Source of the DNA: Platycnemis pennipes
Taxonomy: Eukaryota; Arthropoda; Insecta; Odonata; Platycnemididae
Direction: 5' to 3'
Assembly: GCA_933228895.1 (NCBI GenBank)
Contig: CAKOGI010000034.1
Span: forward strand, 26,640-90,639
Length of the DNA: 64,000 nt
Shown piece by piece: positions 1-9,519 of this stretch. Made by a program: the position numbers and the translations under genes. The notes beneath the pieces are model-generated. The model did not search any database, had not been told where the DNA came from, and was given only the letters and a program-made list of their open reading frames with translations. How positions within the stretch are numbered: the first letter of the stretch is position 1; each line of letters opens with the position of its first letter.

Positions 1-201
1 AATTCTGTGAACTAGCTACAGTGACACTCGATGACACTAACCACAGAACATATTTCATGTCGTCTAATTCAAATTCATTAACGACCGTTAAATGTAATTG
101 CACGATATAACAGGCATGTAGCATAACTCACCTAAAAGGGATATAATAGCTCCAACTTAAACAGTACGCAAATATAAATCATTAGGAATAACAGTGCTCA
201 C

Positions 202-302
202 CTGTCAAGAGATCTGGGCAAATGATGAAACTGCAATTTGGGATTCTTCTTTTCCGTGTTGGCACATCCTTTCACGCAGCAGGATCTCGTCGATTTCCCC
301 AT
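202..302 (-). CDS. First coding exon of a THAP-domain protein gene
   Basis: Read on the minus strand, an ATG at 302 opens a 34-codon exon beginning MGKSTRSCC and continuing through CVKGCAN to LQFHHLP. The CxxxC pair, basic stretch and FHxLP motif match the start of a C2CH THAP zinc-finger, a DNA-binding domain found in host transcription regulators and in P-element-type transposases. The exon ends in CAG followed by the donor GTGAGC at 201-196. THAP genes often split their domain with an early intron, which fits. The remaining exons lie left of the window, so the class of protein (host regulator or P-element derivative) cannot be decided. The frame is also open upstream of this ATG; I chose this start because THAP domains normally begin at the initiator Met. 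Confidence 0.72.
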
Positions 303-816
303 GACAGCAGCACATTTATCACCTGCACACTTCTTGTTCACTTTGTTTGGGTTGTCAACAACTCTGTGACATTCACCATTCGTTAAAACGATCACAATAG
401 ACAATTTCTGCTGTATGAGCAGACAAGTTGCCGCGAGTTACCGGGTCCCATGGACCGTTTTGAAACGTGTGGGAGGTTGGGGAGAACGGAACCCGCCACT
501 CGACCAATCAAGGGGCTCACACGCATTAACATCGGGGCATAGACGTACAGACAAGGCAGAATATTTCCATCTGTAGTGAGCTGTCTGCACCGCTGCGATG
601 GCAGCACCATACGTGCCATTCTCTCCCATAAGGCTTGCATCCCCGTGCCCTTGTGCTTCATAGGTATATTTGTTAGATGATGTCACATAAGGAACAATTA
701 ATGGAATGCTCCTTGGCATGTATTGTGAATGTCTGTTGTAGGTTATTTTTACTCTGCCTGTGGAGAAGATAATCTTTTAAGTTTCTGATGATTTCACTTG
801 GGATTTTTGTTTTCAG
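303..816. other. Region between the THAP exon and the plus-strand gene
   Basis: This is relatively GC-richer sequence between a minus-strand first exon and a plus-strand acceptor. It may hold the THAP promoter and 5' UTR, or unrecognised upstream exons of the plus-strand gene. Overlapping minus-strand open frames (392-719) show no family I recognise and no clear splice signals. A polypyrimidine tract ending TTTTCAG at 816 is the acceptor of the next exon. Confidence 0.3.
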
Positions 817-976
817 ATGGATCATCTAAAGACTGTTGGGGGCCACAACTCTAGGAATTATATTTACAGGTTGATGCCTATTGTCCTCCATAATGAAGTG
901 GCAAAGTTGTTTTCACGGAAGGGAGGAAAGGGGAAGAGGAAGTTTTGCGACTTGCAGCTGTGCAAAATTATACTTG
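817..976 (+). CDS. DUF4806-like protein, third-from-last visible exon
   Basis: Acceptor TTTTCAG at 816, then an open frame starting MDHLKTVGGHNSRNY and running through RLMPIVLHNEVAKLFSRKG to CKIIL, then donor GTTAGT at 977. The exon is 160 nt and ends after the first base of a codon, matching the next exon. The pattern (GG, NY, RLMP-I, EVA, FS-KG-KGK) resembles the arthropod DUF4806 domain, a module of unknown function common in insect proteins, often in transposon-related contexts. The initial ATG directly after the acceptor may be an internal Met; earlier exons were not recognised. No lesion is visible. Domain assignment is from memory of the family pattern. Confidence 0.6.
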
Positions 977-2124
977 GTTAGTATAAAGATGCGCACTTGA
1001 CACTATAAGAGCTGAGCTTTTCTACCACCCTAGAACAGCCAACGGAGCCATTTTGGCTACATTGCTAATCACTTGGGTGACTGCAATGAAGAAATAACTT
1101 TATTTTTATTTGGTATACATAATAATGCACTTTAATATCATCTACTTAACAATTCCAGAGCAGCCACATTCAAAAATGGAACTTTCACAAATTTGAAAAT
1201 ATGTATAATTATTTTTGTAAACATGACTTTTGGCTGCACTTCTATGTCTAACCTGGTCACATTCCAAGAATTACAGATTATCTTAGTGTAATGTTTAGAG
1301 GTTTAAAGTTTGCAACCAACTCTGCATAAATGTAAAAATTATTTTTTATCTCACGATACATTTATGTCATATGCATAGTGTTTTCTCATTGCACTTGCCG
1401 TAGACGTATTTTTTGAATACCTGACATTTCCCTATTCCGTGATTTTGTTGCAGTTCTTCTATACCTGACATTACATTCACTTGCCTTCTACCTTTACTAT
1501 AGCTTTCTCGTTACATGGGAATGGCAAGTTGATAATACGAGAGTTGACATTCTCTGTTCCCAGTTCTACTGCAAGTTGTTGCAGATATTTATGTTGATAA
1601 ATCTTACTTCCTGTAACCGACTTAAAAATTACCCAGGAATTTATTCCTGCTAAGTCAAGCTAATTGCAGAATCTCTGAATAGGCCATCAGCGTGTGCATA
1701 CTCATACTGATAGTTTTATGGCTATTTAATTGACAATATCCGCCCTATACTAAGTGCTGTTGTAATATGTGACTGTTTCTGTGTCCTGGTGGCAGATCCA
1801 ATGGAGCCAAATTGGCTCTTGTGGCTGTTCGAGGTAAATTACCTTTTTTCTGACAAAGTTCCCTCAAGGAGCCGCAGATATTTTTTAAGTGGCATTGTCA
1901 TCAAAATTTATTAAAAGTTAGAAAACATTATGAATAACAAGACAAAGAACAAAAATACAGCTCTTGAAAATATAAAAGGAGCCAAAGTTACTCCCACAGC
2001 TGTTCTACTGTAATAGATGTGATGAATGCATCATCTAAACTTAAGACATCACAATTCACATTCCATTCGATTCTATGGCTTGTTCCAGTTTAATTGAATG
2101 TGATCTCCTCATTCTTCTCACTAG
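977..2124 (+). other. Intron of the DUF4806-like gene
   Basis: Donor GTTAGT at 977, acceptor TTCTCACTAG at 2124. The interior is AT-rich with no recognisable gene or terminal inverted repeat. Confidence 0.5.
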
Positions 2125-2224
2125 ATGCAACAAGGCAGCAATTTGGGGACACTGACCTTATTATGGCAGAGCCCATCAAGAAGTGGCTGGCCAAGGCTAA
2201 GGAGAGGATGGATCGGGAGAAGGA
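2125..2224 (+). CDS. DUF4806-like protein, penultimate exon
   Basis: Acceptor CACTAG at 2124 and donor GTGAGT at 2225 delimit 100 nt. Reading phase is set by the previous exon: the split codon G|AT gives Asp, followed by ATRQQFGDTDLIMAEPIKK and WLAKAKERMDREKE. The I-KKWL-KAKER segment matches the C-terminal end of DUF4806 domains, where a conserved WL-A-R stretch closes the fold. An ATG at the first base opens a different frame and is not the real reading. The exon ends in phase 2 and joins the terminal exon at 4835 without a gap in frame. The intron between them contains the piggyBac-like element at 2315-4566. Confidence 0.62.
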
Positions 2225-2328
2225 GTGAGTGGGAATTATTTTTATCTAGAAGTTTTGTTAAAGTATGTTTACTTCATTTTTCCGTAATTGAAAGTGTTAT
2301 CTTTAAGCCATTAACACGTTCACTGCGG

Positions 2329-2575
2329 CGTGACCCACCGGTGGGTCACGCAGATGCAACTATCGCCGTGGCCATAAAATTCTATGAATTGTCGTAACTT
2401 GCAAGGAGTATTGTGAGAGTAGGAATCGAGAACTTCTGAAGTGACTTCACCCAGAGGTTAGTCACAGTTCAAATAATAGACTACTATGTGACACTTGGAC
2501 CATCCACCGGTGGGTCACGCTGCCCCTCCTGAAACTTTTTTCAGCATGAGCGGTGTGGCCCACCGGTGGGTCACG
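2329..2575. repeat. Left subterminal palindromes of the piggyBac-like element
   Basis: A perfect 22-bp palindrome, CG plus TGACCCACCGGTGGGTCA plus CG, lies at 2329-2350. Truncated versions with the same CCACCGGTGGGTCACG core lie near 2503-2519 and 2557-2575. Self-complementary subterminal repeats of this kind could be transposase-binding sites; that role is inferred. Confidence 0.6.
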
Positions 2576-2965
2576 AACAAATTTACATATTAGCGTATTA
2601 TAACCAAAATATGTTTATTTCTTGTTTTCTTTTTGTTGTTTTTTCAAGTTTATACGATCTTTATACATAAGGATGAACAATACTCGATACAGTGAAACAT
2701 ATAACTTATTAAATATATTGAAAATGTTTAGGAAAATTTTTCCTCCACAACTTCTTGGCTGTCCGTCAGTTGCTCGTGCACCAGGATTTCGATCGATACG
2801 GAAAATACGGGAGATACGGGAAATATACGGGAAATTAACATTACCCTGGAAAATACGGGAAATATACGGGAATTTCGCATGGTGTCCGGGAAATTTCAAG
2901 AAATGCTCTGTAATGAACAGATCCAGAAGTTCCCCATATTTTTGGTTGGTGGGACCTTAGCAGTG

Positions 2966-3658
2966 CGCTCACTTAGCCTTTATGCCTCAATCACCTGGGC
3001 TTGATTGTTGAAATTTGGAGTCGCAGTGTTTAGCCCATGAAGCTTTCGTAACCCACTGAGCGCAAGGTTGTCATTTCAGTGCACGTGACGCCTACTCGGC
3101 AAGTGTGGCAACAGCACACACAAAACGTCTTACACCCTTGCCACAGTAGTAGGTTTCGCGTCGCACGATTTTGTCGAATAATGCAGCGTGATAATGTGAC
3201 TTATCCGGTTAGAAAGTCTAATTTTATAAGATAGAAAGTTTAATCACTTTATTTTACCTGTTGTACTAGATAATGCATATGGCGAATTATTTTGTAACTC
3301 TATCAGTGCAATTTGGACCGGTCCAAAATACACGCTCTTCGGTGGTCCGAAGTACACTATGAAGATCACATTAAAATGAGACTGAATTTCACAGAAACAT
3401 CCTTAGATACATTAAAGAGAATTATTTGGCACTTTTCTACACAAATTATGATAAGAGTGGAGTAATTTCCGTATTTCACCTAGCAAAAGTAACTTTATAT
3501 TTCGCTGTTGCCTTAGGAGTCAGAGCCATTCCAATGGGTGTATTTGTCTAGAGTGTGTCTTCATTGTTTATGCTTTGTGTGGGGGAAGGGAATTTCACGA
3601 TTTCGCTCACTTAGCCTTTATGCCTCAATCACCTGGGCTTGATTGTTGAAATTTGGAG
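2966..3658. repeat. 55-bp direct repeat pair inside the piggyBac-like element
   Basis: The same 55 bp (starting CGCTCACTTAGCC, ending AAATTTGGAG) occur at 2966-3020 and 3604-3658. The 583 bp between may be an insertion or a local duplication. No terminal motif was recognised. Confidence 0.6.
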
Positions 3659-4456
3659 AGAAGACATTCCAAAGATACACCCAAACGTCTACACCCTAAA
3701 TATGTTGCTACCCTTAATGAATACAAAGTAAAGCTATCAGTCCGAATTACACGCCGGTTCAAATTACACGGATTTTTCCTATACGGGAATTTAGCAAATA
3801 ATTGTCCGAGAAATACGGGAAACATACGGGAATTTGAAATTGGGCCGCCGATTGACATCCTGCACACTAAACAGTCTGAACTGCACTCGCCCGGCTGTGT
3901 GAGAGTGAGACTCTCTCTCTCTTCCCTTCCCCCCCCCCCCCCCCACTCTACGGAAGGGCAATTGGGAAAGGGTCGCATAGCGTTCTTGAGCCAATCAGTG
4001 GTGGATGAGTGACCGTGCCTTTGCCGGGTGAACGTCTTCAGAAATGCAGACACTACTTTTTTCTGAGTGAGACAAACCACCATGTACCCTTTCCAAAGGA
4101 TCCTCCTACCCTTTTCTCATAGTGTGAGCAAGGCTGGGGAATCGGTACGCATGGACGGGCGTCTACGTCTCACAGACGGGCGCAAACAAGGGCAGGGGCT
4201 ATAAACAGAAGGGTGGGAGTCTTTTGGGTTTTCCGAACGTCAGCAAATCTGTACCACATGCATTGTATTGTTGCCCCTCTTCCCCCATCCCACGCAAGGG
4301 TCTAGCCGATAGCGTGCCCCATGTGGCCGGGGGAGGGGTGGGCTGGGGGCGAGGCTGGGAGTCGCCTCCCCCAGCCTTCCTCTAATCTCAGGAAACAGCT
4401 GAGTGTTGCCGCTTCAACCACCATCCCTCGGCAGTGGCCAGAAGCTCGGAAGTACT

Positions 4457-4519
4457 GTGACCCACCGGTGGGTCACACCGCCCATGCAAAAGGCTGAGTG
4501 TGACCCACCGGTGGGTCAC
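4457..4519. repeat. Right subterminal palindromes of the piggyBac-like element
   Basis: Two perfect copies of GTGACCCACCGGTGGGTCAC lie at 4457-4476 and 4500-4519, 24 bp apart, close to the right terminus. They mirror the palindromes at the left end. Confidence 0.7.
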
Positions 4520-4834
4520 ACTGTGCTGTGAGGGGTAGGGCTTTAAACAGCTCCGCAGTGAACGTGTTAAAATTATGGTTGAATAAAATATTATTGTATC
4601 CTTGCAATATCCTTTCAACTTCCCAGCATAAGAGTTGTAAATACTTTCAAATTACATGGAGGATGCTTACTGTTCTCACTTTGTCAAACATTGACCATTT
4701 AATAAAGAATAAAAAAAATTAAACAGTTAACCATCATTATAATTTCATAACTTAATGGCTAGTAAATATGATACTGATATATTTATCCATATGATTTTCA
4801 TCTGTTACACTAATGCTTTCCTTTATTTACTTAG

Positions 4835-4904
4835 GAAGAACATTACCACACAAGACGCACCAGGAAACGTGGGGGATGAAGATCTATCATCAAAGATACA
4901 GTAG
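4835..4904 (+). CDS. DUF4806-like protein, terminal exon ending inside a Tigger element
   Basis: Acceptor TTTACTTAG at 4834. The first base completes the Glu codon split from 2224, then KNITTQDAPGNVGDEDLSSK follows and the frame closes with ATA CAG TAG. CAG TAG (4899-4904) are the first six bases of the Tigger element. Removing Tigger and one TA copy gives ATA TAA, a stop at the same place. The insertion therefore changed the predicted protein by one added Gln and placed a 2-kb transposon at the start of the 3' UTR. Exon phase agrees across both introns, which supports all three exon calls. Confidence 0.62.
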
Positions 4905-6910
4905 AACCCCTTTAATCTGGGATAATTGTGTCCGGCTAATGCCCGAATTAACTAAAAACCTGAATTAAACATGTATAGTGGTTTTGTTGCCGTAGGGACG
5001 ACCCTAAAACATTTTTGAAGGTCATTCATGGTTCTCAAGCATATAGATATACAAGATGCACTAAAAATGCAAGAAAATATAGGATTACATAGTTTAAAAC
5101 ATCGAGACAAGACACAAAATATGTGAAACAAACAAAATTGACTGTTAGAAGTGTATTTATCGATCTACAGGTCGTGAATAAAAATGCAAAATGAAACCTT
5201 ACAAAATGTGAGTAGGCCTGGCATATAGTATTTCAAAAAGAAATATTAGTAGGCACACGTGTATTTACAGTTTTTAATTTTTTTCACTCTTTTAGGAAGA
5301 ATGACATTATTTTCCTTTGTTTGGAAACCTCCAGTCTTAGGGTGGTGGCAAAGTTGCACCATTGTTTCATCAGGAGAACGTCCGCAGGCGTTGACGATGC
5401 TTGTTGCTCGACGTAGCTGAGAGTAACCTCTAATGCTTTCATGGCATCCGTGTGACTCACTTTCAATGAATCTTGTGGATCATCCACATCTTCATCAGAA
5501 GTTGGTCTGTTGTAGAACAGTGTTAACGATTTCCTCATCCAGGTTTTCTAGTATGCCGTGATCCATGGGTTGAATGAGTGCCATAACATTAGGCGGAAGG
5601 AATATGGCTTTGACGTTGCCAACTAACAGTTCATCGTTGTTTGGATGAGATGGTGCATTGTCCACTAGAAGAACAGCTTTTCTTGGAAGTTTTTCTTTAC
5701 GTAAAAATCTTATGACCCACAGCACAAACTCATCCTCAAACCATTCTTGAAACAAAAAACGGTTCATCCAAGTACTCTTTTGTGCACGGGTAATGCGCTC
5801 ATGTTCATGTTTGTCTAAACCCATGTGGCTTCTTTGATTTCCTGACAACATCAAGGGCAGTTTGTGCGTTCCTGTCGCATTGCTGCAGACTAGTACAGTC
5901 ACACGCTGTTTTTTTTAAACCTGGCACGGCAGTTTCTATTCCTGATGCCAGGGTTTTACCGGGTAACATTTTGAAGTAAAGCCATGTCTCATCACAGTTA
6001 TAAATCTGATCCGGCCCTAAGTCCTCGTCAGCAATCATTTGTTTGAATGTGTTCTTGAATTTTACGATGGCTTTCAAATCCACTGAAAGTTTTTCACCTG
6101 CAATACACAATTGCCATATTCTGTGGCGAGACTTGAACCTGTCCAACCCTCCCGAGCTAACAGTGAAACTTTCGTCTCCTTTTAACAAAGTGTTCACGCT
6201 CAGCACCTTCTCTTGTAACAGCGAACCACTAATTGGAGTTCCCTTCTCGCGTTCTTGAGTGAACCACAGGTACAGGCTGGAATCGAGTTTCGGATTTTTA
6301 CAATCTCGCATGCGCTTGCGTTCACTTATCCCAGAAGATGAGGCTGCCTTGCTACAAGATTCCTCGATTTTCCCAAGTTTCTTTTTCCAGTCACCCTCAG
6401 TGTGACTTCCCACACCTAAATCCTGGGCTACCTTCTTTATTGTTTCACCATTATCAAGTGTTTTTAGCACTGCTAACTTTTCATCAGAAGAAACACTTAT
6501 ATTTACACGTACGTCGTTTTGCTTTATCCATCGCTAGAACAATATGTAGCACCACTAAGTCAAGAGACACCCTGTACTGTAGAAGATGTAGACTGCAGTC
6601 CACATGGCCGACAGATGAGTGGTGACTTACGCTCGCTTCACTGGGTCTCAAGATGCTTAGGTGCTTGCTTAGCGGGTGGAGGGGCCGGGGAGGGAGGATG
6701 CAGCCAGCCTCCCTTGGTTGAAGAAACGAGTGCTCTCCAGTCAGTTGTGAGCCTGTAGCGTTCTACTGCTTACTACGCTCGGCGCGGCGCAACGGTGGAG
6801 AATTTGTACTTCATTATTCAAAATTTTTTACTTTTTTGTGGCCCAGATTTTTGTGACAGATTTATCCAGAAACCCGAATTACTGGGGCCTGAATTAGTGG
6901 GGCTCTACTG
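4899..6910 (-). mobile_element. Tigger (pogo/Jerky-type) DNA transposon, degenerate
   Basis: TA duplication at 4897-4898 and 6911-6912 flanks inverted termini beginning CAGTAGAACCCC on the left and, read inward from the right, CAGTAGAGCCCC. TA duplication and a CAGT start are typical of Tigger elements. The element encodes a disrupted transposase on the minus strand. It occupies the stop codon of the host gene exon at 4835-4904. The element is 2012 bp, close to a usual full-length Tigger, so it is an inactivated but nearly complete copy. Confidence 0.88.
5284..6531 (-). pseudogene. Tigger/JERKY-like DDE transposase remnant
   Basis: Minus-strand frames together cover a CENP-B-like helix-turn-helix (LDNGETIKKVAQDLGVGS), a second DNA-binding domain (FTVSSGGLDRFKSRH), and a DDE catalytic core. 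The three acidic residues sit in IYNCDETW, LLVDNAPSHPN and LIQPMDHG. The likely start is ATG at 6531. One shift is needed near 6510, another near 5895 and a third near 5530, so the protein cannot be made as such. The frame closes at 5284 after FFLKE. Members of this family cut and paste DNA at TA sites, in agreement with the flanking duplication. Confidence 0.88.
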
Positions 6911-6984
6911 TATAATATTAATTTGTGTATTTTCTGTTTATGCCAATGCTTGTTTTCTCTTTTTAATATGCACAACTTCAGTGA

Positions 6985-6990
6985 AATAAA
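6985..6990 (+). terminator. Candidate poly(A) signal of the DUF4806-like gene
   Basis: AATAAA lies about 75 bp beyond the right end of Tigger. Without the transposon it would be about 70 nt after the ancestral TAA stop, a normal short 3' UTR. With the insertion the distance grows by 2 kb. Confidence 0.4.
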
Positions 6991-7129
6991 TGTTTGCTCT
7001 GAAGTAATAATTTTTCAATCCAGAGACATGTATAATTCCAGGTATATCCCATTAAATATTTCTAAGATGGTTTGTTAGTGTATACTATTGCCTATGCATA
7101 CTGCATATGCTGCAAATATTACAGGCATA

Positions 7130-8012
7130 AACTAAGAATATGCTGAGAGTATTCTGAGTATCATCCTCTGTAATATTCTCAGCCTATCCTACAGCCCAGA
7201 TGTATCGCTTATGCTAGGAATATTGCTGGTATGTTCTGAGAATATGTTGGGAATACTCCAGTAGTCTCATTAGATAATTCTTAGAATATCCTAATAATCT
7301 TTGTCAACGTATTCTACAGCCAATTGCATACGCTGGGTAATTTCTGACAATATTAAGAGTATGCTGGGAATATTCCCATTAGAGTATTGAGCATTTGTGA
7401 GAAATATTCTGATAGTATGCCAGGATAATACTCCTGGAGGAATATTCCTGGAACATTCTGAGTATGTTCCGTGGGAATATTCTGAGAATATTGAGAGAAA
7501 GCCAGGAATATCACAATATTCCTATTAGAATATTCTGGGGATATGTCAGGAATATTCAGCGGGGATATTCTCAGCACATCCTGCAGCCCGGACGTATGGG
7601 ATATGCTAGGAATATTCCTGGGATATTCTGACAATATTGAGAATATGCCAGGAATATTGGCATTGGAATATTCTGAGAATATGCCAGGAATATTCCTATT
7701 GGAATATTCTGGGGATGTGCTAGGGATATTCTGAGAATATGCCAGGATTATTCCAATATTCCTATTAGAATATTCAGGGGATATGCTAGGGATATTCTGA
7801 GAATATGCCAGGATTATTCCTGTGAGAATATTCCTGGAATGTTCCGAGTATATTCGGTGAGAATATTCCTCTGGAATATTCTCAGCATATCCTACAGCCC
7901 GGACGTATGGGATATGCTAGGAATATACCCGGGATATTCTGAGAATATTGAGAATATACCAGGAATATTCCAATATTCTCATGAGAATATTCCAGGAATA
8001 TGCTAAGCATAT
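7130..8012. repeat. Degenerate GAATATT-based tandem repeat
   Basis: About 0.9 kb is built from variants of GAATATTCTGAGAATATGCC and AGGAATATTCC, with a longer module containing CAGCCCGGACGTATGGGATA near 7573-7610 and 7895-7930, and a weaker version near 7190. The repeat is rich in short palindromes and is not coding. Confidence 0.75.
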
Positions 8013-8383
8013 TCTTGTGCTGTGTGGGTAGTAGCTCGTATCGTAGTTCTGCCATTACACACTAGGTGGCACCACAATCGTAGGGAAGTCTTGTACAGGT
8101 CATATGAGAATTCATGTAGGAGCTCATAAGGAGTCCCACATCCACCTCCTTTATGACTCTTGTGTGACAGCATATGACATCATTCAGACCTCATCGTGAG
8201 GTCTTTAGGAATTTCTTATAAGATTCCCACAACATGGCCAGAGCTCTTTAAGACCTCATACAGGACTCATTTGTGTTGATTGGGACCATAATTTCACAAC
8301 TATGGTTACTTATTTTTAGCAAAGGAAATTGATTACACTGTTCTGGTTAATTTCGAAATACGCTCGCCCTAATGGAAATTTCT

Positions 8384-8672
8384 CATAAGTCTCATAAGAA
8401 GCTTTCTCATAATAAATTGGCAATGAGATCTTATGAGAAATTTTCTCATTAGATCTTATGAGAAATTTTCTTATTATAAATTGGCAATGAGATCTTATGA
8501 GAAATTTTCTCATTAGATCTTATGAGAAAATTTCTCATTAGATCTTATGAGAAATGTTCTCATAATAAATTGGCAATGAGATCTAATGAGAAATTTTCTC
8601 ATAAGATCTTATGAGAAATTGTCTCATAAGTTTCATAAGAAATTTTCTCATAGTAATTTGGCAATGAGATCT
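8384..8672. repeat. Left TCTCATAAGATC palindromic array
   Basis: Several copies of a unit built on AGATCTTATGAGAAATTTTC and its complement, separated by AATAAATTGGCAATG. Each copy can fold on itself. Confidence 0.75.
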
Positions 8673-9519
8673 AGCAATGATTCGGCATTATTTGGCACAC
8701 GCCCACTATACACGTAACTCGACCGAACTAAATCCGTGAACGTTTAGCGTTTCTTGATGTCACATAACGAATTCACAATTTCATTAACACACTTATGCGA
8801 GTTAGAATTTTAAACAAAGAGGGCAGTTTATAAATTTATTATATTTATTGACACTACTTCCAGTTTCAATTATTGCATTCACTTGCCTTTGTAACATACA
8901 AGATTCCAAATATATGAGGCATAATCTCAAAAATAACCAATGTAACAATAAAAATATTAAATAAACCACATGACATGAGAATTAAAAGCTGCGATCGAGC
9001 TTGCTTAATGCATAAGATTTTATTTTAATGGTTGGTCTAGGTGTTCAACAGCCAGAAGTCTTTTTTTTTTAATAACGCTCCTCTAAAAACAGAAACTATA
9101 CCTATTTTTCCAACGGGGAATTCCTTTAAATATCACCGAAAGTCATCACTGCACTGTCACAACACACACAAAATATTCACGTTTATTATGTAGCTGAATG
9201 ATGATCTGAATTCTTATTGGATCATTCCGAATGTTCCAATTTGTTTATGACTTTAATGTGCCTGAAAAATGATAAATACATTCAATTCCTGAGTCAGCAA
9301 TTCAAAAAGCCTGCATGGAAGGCAGATTAAAACGACAAATTCGTTCAACACAATCGCTTGTCATAACAATCATTCACTTACCGTTACTTTAGTGTCCATT
9401 ACAATTAAAAAATAATCTTCCATGAACACTAATTAAAATAAAACGTAATTACTTGAGGAGATAATTCTTTCTCACGTTTCTCGCTATGTGGCAGCCATTT
9501 TGAATTTCGAAGTGGTCTT

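Larger units (their letters stand above)
2315..4566. mobile_element. Non-autonomous piggyBac-like element with TTAA target duplication
   Basis: TTAA at 2311-2314 and 4567-4570 flank termini that are inverted repeats: left CACGTTCACTGCGG, right its complement at 4553-4566. TTAA duplication is the hallmark of piggyBac-type transposition. The subterminal parts carry repeated palindromes of the type GTGACCCACCGGTGGGTCAC. No piggyBac transposase frame is visible in the 2252 bp; the open frames inside look random. It lies in the last intron of the DUF4806-like gene. The interior also has ATACGGGAA-type short repeats near 2797-2890 and 3773-3835, a 55-bp direct repeat, and a poly-C run near 3929-3944. 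Confidence 0.7.

Noticed and set aside
438..719. Minus-strand 93-residue frame near the THAP exon
   Set aside because: No recognisable domain and no donor/acceptor pair linking it to the THAP exon; it may be 5' UTR or promoter sequence.
3625..4083. Possible 152-residue minus-strand gene inside the piggyBac-like element
   Set aside because: Low-complexity and poly-C-crossing frame, no motif, and a competing open frame on the other strand.
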